The translations under genes were made by a program, and so were the position numbers. A DNA stretch of 41,188 bases from BRH-c25 sp964619815 (GTDB lineage: Bacteria; Bacillota; Clostridia; Lutisporales; Lutisporaceae): positions 1 to 41,188 of the forward strand of contig CAZUGK010000026.1 of assembly GCA_964619815.1 (NCBI GenBank). Direction: 5' to 3'. Shown piece by piece: positions 1 through 8,507 of the stretch (its first letter is position 1; every line of letters starts with the position of its first letter). Under the pieces are notes generated by a model. That model saw only the letters and a program-made list of their open reading frames with translations. It ran no database searches and was not told the origin of the DNA.

Positions 1-52
1 CGTCGCAAGTTGCCAGCGCAATTTCCTTTGGAGTCAACATTCTTTTCTCCAT
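1..52 (-). CDS. Formate/nitrite transporter family protein, N-terminus only (partial)
   Basis: Only the first 17 codons are inside the window; the gene runs off the left edge. The ATG at 52 follows a good ribosome binding site (GGAGGG about nine bases upstream). The peptide reads MEKRMLTPKEIALATCD, and LTPKEIA-type openings are typical of FocA/NirC-family pentameric formate or nitrite channels. It lies downstream of fdhD and mobA on the same strand, which fits a formate metabolism cluster. The call rests on a very short stretch plus context; another family is possible. Confidence 0.45.
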   Translation of the reverse strand, partial: MEKRMLTPKEIALATCD

Positions 53-110
53 TTTAACAGACCCTCCAGTTCAAACATTGTTAATTGTTATATATAAGTT
101 AAATATTTTT

Positions 111-245
111 TTAACAATTCAAGTTTAGCATTTTTCTATTAATATGTCTATAATTCCCGGTTAGCTTCGCTGACTCATCTATAATTTTATGCAGGGTCTA
201 TGCGACAACCTCTATTTCACCTGTATCCAGTATCTTTTCTAACAT
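111..245 (-). pseudogene. Tiny ORF with in-frame TAG, function unknown
   Basis: An ATG at 245 follows a strong GGAGG site just downstream of the fdhD stop. It opens a 15-codon reading frame (MLEKILDTGEIEVVA) that ends in TAG at 200-198. The same frame then stays open for 28 more codons, with mixed charged and hydrophobic residues, to TAA at 113-111. It could be a 44-residue gene broken by a nonsense mutation, a short translated peptide, or chance. I do not recognise the protein. TAG read-through as pyrrolysine is conceivable in some Firmicutes but nothing in the window supports it. Confidence 0.3.
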
Positions 246-274
246 AACAACCTCCGGAATTATATTATTTTTAT

Positions 275-1057
275 CTAAAATCTAATTCTCTCCGGATTAC
301 AATAAATATTCATCCGCTGTCCGCGGGCAAAGCCAATTACAGTAATGCCAAGCTGCTTTGCCAGCTTCACTGCCAGGTCGGTAGGAGCAGATCTTGACAC
401 AACCACAGGTACCTGGCCTTTGGCAGCTTTGATCAGCATCTCAGAAGATACCCTGCCGCTTGTAAGTACAATTTTGTCAGGCAGTTCAATGTCCTTCAGG
501 GCTGCTTCGCCTACCACCTTATCCATGGCATTATGGCGCCCCACGTCTTCATGAAAAATGATGATACCCCCGCCTGAAGCAAGCGCAACGCTATGAACCC
601 CTCCTGTATTCAGGAACAATTCCGACCTTTTATTGAAATCCTTCATAAGCTCAAGTATGGTTTGAGCATTTAGTTCTATGGCGCCTGACACCTGCTTGCA
701 ATTCAGCGAATCAACAGCATTGTAAAAGGTGGAACCCTTGCCGCAGCCGGTAGTCATTGTCCTCTTGCCATGAAGCTTTTTTGCAATTATGCTGCTTTCA
801 AAGGTATTTACTTCAGCTATGCCTTTTTCTTCATCAACCTTGACTTTTTTAATGTCGGTTTTGCTTTTTATTATGCTTTCCGAAAGCAAAAATCCAACAG
901 CCAGGCAGTCAAGGCTTGACGGTGTGCAAAGCAGCGTAATAAACTCTTCTCCGTCCAGCATAATAGTCAGGGCATACTCCTTGACTACTACATCATCAAC
1001 TGATGATACTGCACCGTTTTCATACTTTGTTATTTGAATGTCCCTGGTCAGATCCAT
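275..1057 (-). CDS. fdhD: Formate dehydrogenase accessory sulfurtransferase FdhD
   Basis: Homologues of this 260-residue protein pass sulfur from a cysteine desulfurase to the molybdenum or tungsten bis-PGD cofactor, a step formate dehydrogenase needs for activity. Visible family marks are the TTGCGKGS loop near residue 103, with the candidate sulfur-carrying Cys105, the GGVHSVALA segment, HEDVGRHNAMDKV around residue 170 and LTSGRVSSEM near 200. The loop has one cysteine where E. coli FdhD has two (CxxC), a variant common in the family. The length is normal. It lies 18 bases after mobA on the same strand, so the two are almost certainly co-transcribed. No formate dehydrogenase structural gene is inside the window. 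Confidence 0.93.
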   Translation of the reverse strand: MDLTRDIQITKYENGAVSSVDDVVVKEYALTIMLDGEEFITLLCTPSSLDCLAVGFLLSESIIKSKTDIKKVKVDEEKGIAEVNTFESSIIAKKLHGKRTMTTGCGKGSTFYNAVDSLNCKQVSGAIELNAQTILELMKDFNKRSELFLNTGGVHSVALASGGGIIIFHEDVGRHNAMDKVVGEAALKDIELPDKIVLTSGRVSSEMLIKAAKGQVPVVVSRSAPTDLAVKLAKQLGITVIGFARGQRMNIYCNPERIRF

Positions 1058-1075
1058 ACCGGCACCTCTCTCCCC

Positions 1076-1684
1076 TTATGCCTTTGAAAGCTGTTTCATC
1101 AGACCTTCATAGTCCTTGAGCGTATTCACGTTGGTGAACATTTCCCAGTCCGGGCTGAATTCACGGGCTTTTGCTTCGCTTATATAATGTACATTGGAGT
1201 TCTGAAGCAGTGTATTAATCTGCCTTTTACCCTTCCTCATATTTTCTTCTATCTTCAAAATCAGGCTTCTGGAATAAAAGGCATTAAAGGGTTCTATCCA
1301 TTCGCCCAGTCTTGTTATAACTCCGTCGATATTTCCTTCATGCTGTCTGATAAGCTCCATCATATATTCCAGGTATTTGAGATTAATAAAAGGCATGTCG
1401 CAGGCTATGATATAATTGTAGATACTGCCGGAATTCTTGAGTCCCACATGTATCCCCGCCAGGGGTCCGAAATTCCTGACTTCATCCTCTACAAGCTTGA
1501 AGCCGTATTTTGCGTACGCCTCAGGCCTGCCGGTGACAATGATTATTTCTTTGAAAACCTCCTGAAGCTTTTCTATTATTATGTTAATTATATACTTGTC
1601 CCGGAGCTTTAAAAACTGCTTGTCAAAGCCCATCCTGCTGCTTTTGCCCCCGGCAAGTATTATTGCGGTTTCCATATATTCCAT
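1076..1684 (-). CDS. mobA: Molybdenum cofactor guanylyltransferase MobA
   Basis: MobA transfers GMP from GTP to molybdopterin, giving the guanine dinucleotide cofactor used by formate dehydrogenases. The protein (about 200 residues) begins with the nucleotide-binding signature LAGGKSSRMGFDK and has the DE-x-GPLAGI segment near residue 70 and the ACDMPF metal-binding motif near residue 95. The ATG at 1684 has a GAGGA site six bases upstream; a second ATG four codons in is an alternative start. It is the first gene of the mobA-fdhD unit. The ~70 bases upstream to the next gene contain no obvious terminator, so transcription may continue from the phosphodiesterase gene. Confidence 0.9.
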   Translation of the reverse strand: MEYMETAIILAGGKSSRMGFDKQFLKLRDKYIINIIIEKLQEVFKEIIIVTGRPEAYAKYGFKLVEDEVRNFGPLAGIHVGLKNSGSIYNYIIACDMPFINLKYLEYMMELIRQHEGNIDGVITRLGEWIEPFNAFYSRSLILKIEENMRKGKRQINTLLQNSNVHYISEAKAREFSPDWEMFTNVNTLKDYEGLMKQLSKA

Positions 1685-1755
1685 AATTAATCCTCGGTAT
1701 TATTTGCTGTGGTTCAAATCTTCAGATTTTATAAGATGTGTAGATATGTAGTATT

Positions 1756-2256
1756 TCATATTTCATTCTCCTTATCAAAATAAATAATTTCACCTTTTAT
1801 ATCCTTGTCCACATGCAGAAGTCCCAAAGAATACCTGGGCTCAAATCTTCTCGAGGTCGGAGAACCCGGATTGAAGAACAGTATACCGTCAATTACCTCA
1901 TTATGAGGTTTGTGACTGTGCCCGTATACCACACAATCAACATTATCGTCAGCAAACTCATAATAAGCATTCATATATGTCCGTCCCCTGCTTGTTCCGT
2001 GCGTCAGTCCTATTCTTTTTCCATCAACCTCAATTATTCTTTTTGTTCCGTATTTATTGAGCATATCATAACTGTCATTGTTTCCGGCCACTGCATAAAC
2101 AGGAGCAATAGTCTCAAGCTCAATGATAACTTCTTCAATAAGTATATCTCCCGCATGCAATATCATGTCAACCCCTTCAAATACTTCATGGATTATATTT
2201 GGCAGCAGCTTTGCACTGCTTCTTATGTGTGTATCAGAAATTACCCCTATTTTCAT
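1756..2256 (-). CDS. YfcE/MJ0936-type metallophosphoesterase
   Basis: A 166-residue calcineurin-like phosphoesterase of the small, single-domain YfcE type, which hydrolyses phosphodiesters using two metal ions. All motifs are present in order: GVISDTHI at the start, HAGD near residue 35, AGNND near 58, LTHG near 83, YGHSHKP near 111 and NPGS near 129. The C-terminus is slightly longer than the minimal fold. The natural substrate is not known for most family members. The start ATG follows a GGAGGG sequence. The gene sits between the DUF1189 gene and mobA on the same strand. Confidence 0.9.
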   Translation of the reverse strand: MKIGVISDTHIRSSAKLLPNIIHEVFEGVDMILHAGDILIEEVIIELETIAPVYAVAGNNDSYDMLNKYGTKRIIEVDGKRIGLTHGTSRGRTYMNAYYEFADDNVDCVVYGHSHKPHNEVIDGILFFNPGSPTSRRFEPRYSLGLLHVDKDIKGEIIYFDKENEI

Positions 2257-2313
2257 TTACCGTACCCTCCAGAGGCACATACTCATCAGAGTATTCCGAT
2301 GAATATGATAAAG

Positions 2314-3108
2314 CTATATATGCTCCAAATCGTTCCCCTCTTCTGCCTCGTTAATATCGTCATTACAGCTTTTTACTGCCAAAACTACATATAGAATTGA
2401 TATCGCCCAATATATGAATCCAAATCCGGGTATAGGATAGCCATAAAGGTTGACAGCCAGCTGGATGAGCATTGGAAGTGTCAATGCATATATGCTGATA
2501 TTCATCAGATTATTGAATTTCAGCCTTCCGTTAAAAACAGCATTTGCAATCAGCCCCAAAAGCGCCAGTATGACCGCATTGAGAAGCTTCCAGCCTAATA
2601 CGAAAATAAAACCAAAGGCAATAAAAATGAATACGATCCAGCTAAGCTTCGGCAGGAACTCCAGAACATCAGTCTTGGAAACAGTAATGCCTTTAAGCTC
2701 ACTTAAACTGAACTCTCTGGTCTCTACCTCGCTCCTTTTCACATATACCTTATCTTTAGTAATGAGCATTCCGCTGGCAACATCCTTTAATACTCCCTCA
2801 TTTACCTGCCCTGTAGTGTCAATGACGAAAGCCTCGCTGCTACTGCTGCTGATAATGTAGGGCATCTTGCCTTCAAAGCTGAATTCACCATTTTCCAGCC
2901 TGAATTCAGGAACATTGACATTCAAGTCAGCAGCCAGATCATCTACCAATATTCTTGTTGCAATAAAAGTCCTGGTTCCGCTTATAAAATAAATTATAAG
3001 AAAGAGCAGCAGCATGTACACAAAGCTTCTGCTGAACTTGTTATCCTTAATGCTCCGGTAGAACTTGAAGTCAATTACGCTTTCTCTCATCTGCAAGAAA
3101 AAATTCAT
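2314..3108 (-). CDS. DUF1189 family membrane protein
   Basis: About 264 residues. The N-terminus is amphipathic (FFLQMRESVIDFKFY), followed by a membrane segment around residues 30-48, an extracytoplasmic domain of about 100 residues, and four closely spaced hydrophobic segments from about 150 to 250. This layout and the opening sequence match DUF1189, an uncharacterised Firmicute family. The ATG at 3108 is preferred over an in-frame GTG at 3117, because GGAGG is eight bases before the ATG but would touch the GTG. A TATAAT hexamer lies in the 70-base gap upstream, with no clear -35. The molecular role is unknown. Confidence 0.75.
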   Translation of the reverse strand: MNFFLQMRESVIDFKFYRSIKDNKFSRSFVYMLLLFLIIYFISGTRTFIATRILVDDLAADLNVNVPEFRLENGEFSFEGKMPYIISSSSSEAFVIDTTGQVNEGVLKDVASGMLITKDKVYVKRSEVETREFSLSELKGITVSKTDVLEFLPKLSWIVFIFIAFGFIFVLGWKLLNAVILALLGLIANAVFNGRLKFNNLMNISIYALTLPMLIQLAVNLYGYPIPGFGFIYWAISILYVVLAVKSCNDDINEAEEGNDLEHI

Positions 3109-3187
3109 TTCACCCACCTCCTATGCATTTAGGTAATTATACCAAATAAACAGGGAACTTTGTTGTACTTTTTTTCGTACCTTATGT

Positions 3188-4201
3188 TTATATACCCGTT
3201 ATGTCTATGACTTTGCCGCATTTAGAACATATACCGTCATCCAGGTGCTCTATGAAAATACCTCCTGCCCTTCTTATCAGAAGCGCGCCGCAATTGGGGC
3301 AGTAAGTATTTGTATCTTCACCGTGCAGATTGCCTATGTACACATACTCCAGATTTTTGTCTGCCACTTTTTTCAGAGTCTTCAAGGTTTCAGAAGGAGT
3401 AGCCTCCTCCGCCATCCTGTACATCGGGAAGTACCGGGACAGATGCAGAGGCATTGAAGGCTTCAGGCCGGAAAGCCATTTTGAAAGCCTATCCATCTCC
3501 TCTTCACTGTCATTATGCCCGGGTACTATGAGTGTGGTTATCTCTACATGGCATTTTTCCACTGCTGCCTCTGCAGTACGTTTTACATGTTCAAGGCTGC
3601 CGCCGCAGATTTTATGGTAATATTCCTCTGTGAAGCCCTTAACATCTATATTCATTGCGTCTATGTACGGCAGCAGCTCAGCCAATGCCTTCCCGCCGAT
3701 ATAACCGTTGGTCACCAATACATTTCTGTAGCCCTTGCCCTTTATATACCTGGCGGTATCCAATACATACTCATACCAAATGCTCGGTTCATTATAGGTG
3801 TATGCAATCCCTACACAATCTTCCTCCTGGCGGCATAAACTGAGCAAGTAACCCTCAGATGCCTCATACAGCCTTTTCGGCTCAACCTCCTCACCCACAC
3901 CCCTCTGCGCAATGTGATAATTCTGGCAGAAGCTGCATCTGAAATTGCAGCCCATAGTCCCAAGGGAAAGCAGATATTTCCCCGGAAAGAAATGATAAAG
4001 AGGCTTTTTCTCCACCGGGTCCATTGCCACTGCAGAAATTTTCCCATAATTATGAGTATAGAGCGTACCTTCTATATTGTTTCTCACCCTGCATATCCCA
4101 TATTTCCCCGGTACAATGGTGCACTCATGAGGGCAGAGCCTGCAGATAACATTACGCCCTTCAAGCTTTTCATAATGCATTGCTTCCTTCAACTGACCCA
4201 T
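3188..4201 (-). CDS. amrS: AmmeMemoRadiSam system radical SAM enzyme
   Basis: A 337-residue radical S-adenosylmethionine enzyme. The 4Fe-4S motif CNFRCSFCQNY (C-x3-C-x2-C) lies near residue 84. An N-terminal cysteine group (CRLCPHEC, then CRVR) near residues 20-37 and a C-terminal zinc-ribbon-like pair (CPNC and CSKC, after residue 300) are both typical of the pyruvate-formate-lyase-activase-like AmrS group. The gene follows the LigB/AMMECR1 fusion by 19 bases, the standard AmmeMemoRadiSam pairing. The start ATG has GGAGTGA six bases upstream. The reaction is unproven in the family; a role in modifying a partner protein or small molecule is inference. Confidence 0.9.
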   Translation of the reverse strand: MGQLKEAMHYEKLEGRNVICRLCPHECTIVPGKYGICRVRNNIEGTLYTHNYGKISAVAMDPVEKKPLYHFFPGKYLLSLGTMGCNFRCSFCQNYHIAQRGVGEEVEPKRLYEASEGYLLSLCRQEEDCVGIAYTYNEPSIWYEYVLDTARYIKGKGYRNVLVTNGYIGGKALAELLPYIDAMNIDVKGFTEEYYHKICGGSLEHVKRTAEAAVEKCHVEITTLIVPGHNDSEEEMDRLSKWLSGLKPSMPLHLSRYFPMYRMAEEATPSETLKTLKKVADKNLEYVYIGNLHGEDTNTYCPNCGALLIRRAGGIFIEHLDDGICSKCGKVIDITGI

Positions 4202-4220
4202 AATGAATCACTCCATTTGA

Positions 4221-5582
4221 TTAATAATGTCTGATTACCTCAAAACGTTCCATTGTATAAGCTTCATTGCTTCTGATGCCTGCTTTCTGCAGAGCGATAT
4301 CTACCTGATAATCGACGGTATCTACCCCTTCAAGGTTGGGCAGCAGCAAACCGGATCTCCTCCCGCTTCTTACGATTACTCCGTATCTCTTTACATCCAG
4401 CTCCTCTTTTGATTTGATAGGTTCCGGCTCTTTCAGGACATCAACGGAATAAATCAGGTCAGAAAGCTCATCCTCCTCTATAGGAAAAAATCTCGGATCC
4501 CTGGTTCCGGCACTGATGGCATTCTGAATTATCTCCATCGCAATATTTATAGTAGTAGGCCCGATGGTTCCGATACAGCCCCTGAGCTCACCGAATTTTT
4601 TGAGTGATACAAAGACTCCTGCCCGTTCTCTCAGCATTTCACAAGGCAGATTCTCAGGGATGCTTATCTGTTTACCTGTCCTGACATAAGTCTCCAAGGT
4701 ATCTATAGCCAGCTTCACATATGGATCACTGCTTTTAGATCCATTCTTCTCCTCATTAGCCCCCTCATGCAGCTGGGCTATGCAGTAGCCAACTCCAAAG
4801 GGGCCTTCATAGGATAAAACCTCCCCATTTACACTGCAGCCATCCAGACAACCCATGAGAACTACAGTAGAGTTGTATGCACACTCTCCGGCAGTCTCCA
4901 GCAGGTCATCCGGCATTGAAAGCAATTCCTTAACCGCCCCTGCCTTTATCAGCTCCATATATTTCTTATCAAACTCCGACCCTCGCGGATCAAAACCCGC
5001 AGGAGCATCCTCTGTAAGCCTGTGGGAAAGGTCCCCGCTGGCTATTACTACAACCTCCCGGTCAAGCTCTCTTACTGCATCTCTTATGGCGATGCCAAGC
5101 TTATAGTGCTGGTCTCTTGAAAGAAGGCTGTAAGTTATATGCACAAGTTTGAAGCCCATGTATTTCTTATTTACAAAGTAAAGGGGAACCATAGCCCCAT
5201 GATCAAGCCCTGGCTCAAGCCTATAGGTTTTTTTAACATCCTCCTGCATGGGGATACAATATGCCCCCTTCTTGTCAGCCTGCTCCATTATTTTATCAAC
5301 CAATTCCAGATCATTATCAAAGCTCAGTTCCACCTCGGCTGCTCCAAACCTGGCAAGACTCCCCTCCAGCCTTTCGTCAGCTGATATGGTCATTGCATCT
5401 CTAAGTAGCGTGCCATGAGGAGTTATGATTACTATTGTCTCAGGTCTGATGACGGCAATTCGTCCTGAAGCCTCCAGAGCACCTTCGATTGAGCTTGCAA
5501 CCCTTCTGGCTTCACCTTTTCCCACTTCCTCAACCATAATCGGCGGATGTGGAAAAATGAATGTTCCTGTAATCTTACCCAT
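4221..5582 (-). CDS. AmmeMemoRadiSam protein: LigB-like (class III dioxygenase fold) and AMMECR1 fusion
   Basis: About 453 residues in two domains. Residues ~1-270 resemble class III extradiol dioxygenases and Memo proteins, with candidate metal ligands in FPHPP near the start, TPHG near residue 65 and GDLSH near residue 185. Residues ~285-450 are an AMMECR1 domain with its hallmark LRGCIGTI. Together with the adjacent radical SAM gene this gives all three AmmeMemoRadiSam parts in two genes. A longer reading frame exists (ATG at 5636), but the ATG at 5582 has AGGAG eight bases upstream and starts exactly at the conserved MGKITGTF region. The function of the system is unknown. Confidence 0.87.
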   Translation of the reverse strand: MGKITGTFIFPHPPIMVEEVGKGEARRVASSIEGALEASGRIAVIRPETIVIITPHGTLLRDAMTISADERLEGSLARFGAAEVELSFDNDLELVDKIMEQADKKGAYCIPMQEDVKKTYRLEPGLDHGAMVPLYFVNKKYMGFKLVHITYSLLSRDQHYKLGIAIRDAVRELDREVVVIASGDLSHRLTEDAPAGFDPRGSEFDKKYMELIKAGAVKELLSMPDDLLETAGECAYNSTVVLMGCLDGCSVNGEVLSYEGPFGVGYCIAQLHEGANEEKNGSKSSDPYVKLAIDTLETYVRTGKQISIPENLPCEMLRERAGVFVSLKKFGELRGCIGTIGPTTINIAMEIIQNAISAGTRDPRFFPIEEDELSDLIYSVDVLKEPEPIKSKEELDVKRYGVIVRSGRRSGLLLPNLEGVDTVDYQVDIALQKAGIRSNEAYTMERFEVIRHY

Positions 5583-5730
5583 TTTCTCTACTCCTTCCAA
5601 ACTTGAGCACTTTTCTTTAATATTCCCCTGCCACATAGATATTAATTCCTAAGCCCAGAAATCAGATATTTTAGACTGTTTTAATTAATTTCATTATATA
5701 AGTTTTATAATTACTATTCCATTGCATTTT

Positions 5731-5771
5731 AAAAGGAAAGAAGCCGGGATATTTGATCCTAGCTTCCTTTC
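5731..5771 (-). terminator. Terminator overlapping the end of the Nim-like gene
   Basis: Read on the minus strand, GAAAGGAAGC-TAGGAT pairs with ATCCCG-GCTTCTTTC around a five-base loop (one bulge), followed by CCTTTT. The arms are 5735-5750 and 5756-5771. The stop codon of the upstream gene lies inside the stem. The U-run is short, so efficiency is uncertain. Confidence 0.55.
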
Positions 5772-6241
5772 TTTCCTGTAATTTCGTTTATATCCAACCT
5801 CAGGATTCCTACACCCTCATAAACACTGTCATTTTTCAGCAGTCTTGCCTTTACCGGCCCGGGCACTTCCTCCAGGTGGTCAATCATTGTAGTTAATGCA
5901 TGCTTTTTCTCATTTAAGTCTTCCACTACCTGCATATTTCCCCAGAAGACAACAGAGGCATATTTGTGCTCGCACTCGCCCTTTAGATAGCCACCATCCT
6001 CAATAACTGTTGCGCATACCTTAGGATTTTCTTTTATAAAATCGATTTTAAGGCCTGTTTTGGCACTATGTAAATAAAGAGAGTTCCTGTCCTCATCATA
6101 ACCATAGCTTAGTGTTACTATATAAGGTTCACTGTTTCTGCACATTGAAATAACCGCATATTTGCCATTCCTTAGGATATCAGCAATTTCCTCCTTACCG
6201 GCAATTTCACGTTCAAATTTTCTCATATGGTATTTTGTCAT
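5759..6241 (-). CDS. Nim-like/pyridoxamine 5'-phosphate oxidase-fold flavoprotein
   Basis: A 160-residue split-barrel protein of the PNPOx-like, Nim-related group. These proteins bind FMN or heme, and some reduce nitroimidazoles. Visible family features are the early AVISMCRNSEPYIVTL strand pair, SLYLHSAKTGLKIDFIKENPKVC around residues 70-92, and SVVFWGNMQVVED near residue 118, which matches the family's VxGxAxxVxD strand. The N-terminus MTKYHMRKFEREI is usual. A GGTGAAGG site precedes the ATG. It is monocistronic, with its own terminator. Drug resistance cannot be inferred from sequence alone; an electron-transfer or detoxification role is equally likely. Confidence 0.82.
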   Translation of the reverse strand: MTKYHMRKFEREIAGKEEIADILRNGKYAVISMCRNSEPYIVTLSYGYDEDRNSLYLHSAKTGLKIDFIKENPKVCATVIEDGGYLKGECEHKYASVVFWGNMQVVEDLNEKKHALTTMIDHLEEVPGPVKARLLKNDSVYEGVGILRLDINEITGKKGS

Positions 6242-6390
6242 TTGCCTTCACCTCATTTTTTATACATTAAGCTTCCTATTTAATATTATAATATAAGCAT
6301 GGGACATATCATAGATGCGCCTGAAATTAATCCTGTAATGCATACAAATTCACAAAAATGAATTTACTGCGGAATTTCATTTCTTTTCCT

Positions 6391-6419
6391 TTGACATTGA
6401 TGCGTTTCATAAATATAAT
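6391..6419 (+). promoter_or_regulatory. Consensus sigma-A promoter for the NADH dehydrogenase gene
   Basis: TTGACA (6391-6396) and TATAAT (6414-6419), both perfect, are separated by exactly 17 bases. The predicted start is near 6426, about 220 bases upstream of the TTG start codon at 6648. The 149 bases to the left (6242-6390), up to the divergent Nim-like gene, show nothing else clear. Confidence 0.75.
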
Positions 6420-6647
6420 TGAAAAGGAAACTAGTTGTTATATTTATATCAATTTCCGAAAGATCAGTAATTATCTGGCTTTAGCACTTTTAAGACAATT
6501 CTGGTGAATAAAAATGCGATAAATTTAACACAAAAAAAAGAAAATCTATCGCATTTGTTAAATATATATTATATAATGATAATGAATATTGTTATATTAA
6601 TATTTTTTTGTTCCTTATAATTTAACTATATACAAGGGGGTATTATC
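6420..6647 (+). promoter_or_regulatory. Long leader with inverted repeat and Fur-like AT-rich site
   Basis: The leader between the consensus promoter and the start codon is long and AT-rich. It holds a perfect 10-base inverted repeat, AAATGCGATA (6512-6521) and TATCGCATTT (6547-6556), with 25 bases between the arms. TTTAACA and TGTTAAA also mirror each other next to the arms. A second TATAAT (6572-6577) and a stretch resembling a degenerate Fur box (TGATAATGAATATTGTTAT, about 6577-6595) follow. I recognise no known riboswitch. A regulator site (Rex or Fur type) or a second promoter is inference. Confidence 0.4.
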
Positions 6648-8449
6648 TTGTCAGACGTGAAAAAAGTAGTCATACTCGGCGCAGGCTACGCCGGAGTCGA
6701 GGCAGCAAAGGTTCTGAGCAAGAAGTTTAAGAAGGATCACAGTATAGAAATCACATTAATTAATGATAATCCTTTCCAGACTTTGCTTACTGAACTACAT
6801 GAAATTGCTGGACACAGAACAGAAAAAGAAAGTGTAATGGTAGATCTTTATAATGTATTTAAAGCTACCAAAGTCAATTTTGTAAGAGACAGAATTGAAA
6901 GCATCGATTACGAAGCAAAAACTCTTAAATCCAACAATGAAACATACAAATATGATTACCTTGTAGTTGGTTGCGGAGCTGAACCGGCATACTTCGGAAT
7001 TGAAGGCGTTAAGGAATATGGTTTTACCATATGGTCCCTGAAGGATGCATTAAAAATCAGAGAGCATGTTGAGAAAAGCTTCGAAGTTGCAAGAGATGAA
7101 AGAGATGTAATGAAGAGAAAAGAACTTCTTACATTTGTTGTTGCAGGTGCAGGCTTCACAGGAATTGAAACTGTAGGAGAGCTTTTCGAGTGGAAAGACG
7201 TTTTATGTGATAAATACGGAATCAATCCAAGCGAAGTTACTATATACAATGTTGAAGCAATGCCGACAATACTGCCGATATTGAGGCCAAGCCTTCAGAA
7301 GAAAGCAGCGGACTTCCTTACAAAGAAGGGCGTAAAGTTAATGACAAATTCGCCTATAGTTAAGGCAACTCCGGACAGCATAGTTCTTAAGGATGGACAG
7401 GAAATAAAGACAAAAACCCTTATATGGACTTGCGGAGTACAGGGTAACAGCTTCACAGCTTCACAAGGTCTTACACCTGGTAAGAGAAACAGAGTACAAG
7501 TTAATGACTACATGCAGAGCATGGACAAAGAAGAAGTATACCTTGTCGGAGACAACGCATACTACGAAATAGACGGTAAACCAATACCTCAGATAGTTGA
7601 AACAGCTCTCCAGACAGGTGAATGCGCAGCTCACAACATTGCTGCAGATATAACAAAGNNNNNNNNNNTACTCACGGTTTCATGGTATCCATCGGAAGCC
7701 ACTACTGTGTAGCTGAGCTTATGGGTACACCACTGTCAGGCTTCCTGGCTATGATGATGAAACACCTGGTAAACCTCCACTACTTGTGGGGAGTTGGCGG
7801 TGTAAGACTCATATGGAACTACCTGCGCCACGAATTCTTCCATATGGAGAATAACAGAGCCTTCGTTGGCGGACACCTGGCACACAAGACAAATACTACA
7901 TGGTTAGTGCTCCTGCGTTTATACGTAGGTGTAATGTGGTTCCTGGAAGGATTTAAGAAAATACAGGAAGGTTGGTTGAACCCAGCTAACATTAAAATAG
8001 TTTCAGTTGCAAGTACTTCAGGAGCATCAGCTGCAGGAGAAACAGCAGCAGAAGCTGCATCAAGCGCTTCACAGGCAGCTGCAGCAGCAGGACCAACACC
8101 GATATTTGCTGAACCTTGGGGAATATATCAGTGGTTCTCAAGAACATTTATTGAGCCTAACCCATTTTTCTTCCAAGCAATGGTTGTATTGATGGAAGTA
8201 GGTATAGGTCTTGCACTTATAGCAGGTCTCTTTACTTTCCTTGCATCAGCAGGTTCAGTATTCCTCACATTAAACTTTATTATATCTGCAATGGCAGGCT
8301 ATGATATATTCTGGTATGTATTTGCGTCAATTGCCCTTATGGGTGGCGCAGGCGGAGCATTCAGCCTTGATTACTATGTACAGCCATGGATTAAGAAAGC
8401 CTGGAAGAAAACAAAGTTTGCCCAGGGAAGCTATTTATACTTCGATTAA
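6648..8449 (+). CDS. Type II NADH dehydrogenase-like flavoprotein fused to DoxX-like membrane domain (interrupted by gap)
   Basis: The first ~337 residues are an NAD(P)/FAD disulfide-reductase-fold enzyme of the NDH-2 type. They carry a FAD-binding VILGAGYAGVEAAK near the start, the NAD-binding VVAGAGFTGIETVGEL near residue 165, and YLVGDNAYYEIDG near 300. After a 10-N gap the protein resumes with THGFMVSIGSHY, continues through an Ala/Ser-rich linker (about 30 residues) and ends in several membrane segments resembling DoxX. The two pieces are in different frames only because the gap length is arbitrary; I treat them as one gene. The start is TTG at 6648, with AAGGGGG eight bases upstream. 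It likely passes electrons from NADH to quinone or another acceptor at the membrane. Confidence 0.85.
7659..7668. other. Assembly gap (10 N) inside the NADH dehydrogenase gene
   Basis: The flanks (...ACAAAG and TACTCAC...) do not overlap. The left frame ends on a codon boundary and the right frame needs a missing length of 3n+2, so real sequence is missing. By comparison with the usual NDH-2 layout, roughly ten residues are probably absent. Confidence 0.9.
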
Positions 8450-8467
8450 TGTAAATTAGTATAGAAC

Positions 8468-8507
8468 AAAAATCAGGCACCGGAAAATTTCCGGTGTCTG
8501 ATTTTTT
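8468..8507. terminator. Bidirectional terminator between NADH dehydrogenase and helD
   Basis: AAAATCAGGCACCGGAAA pairs with TTTCCGGTGTCTGATTTT with a single G-T pair, flanked by A- and T-runs on both sides. It serves the two convergent genes and overlaps the helD stop codon. Confidence 0.9.

Noticed and set aside
7622..8449. A separate DoxX gene with its own start
   Set aside because: The apparent start lies before the N-run in another frame of the dehydrogenase. The sequence after the gap, HGFMVSIG, is the normal continuation of the enzyme.
8468..8507. Hairpins at 8468, 32129 and 37581 as possible repeats or mobile element ends
   Set aside because: Each has different sequence and sits between convergent genes with A/T-runs; they are ordinary bidirectional terminators.
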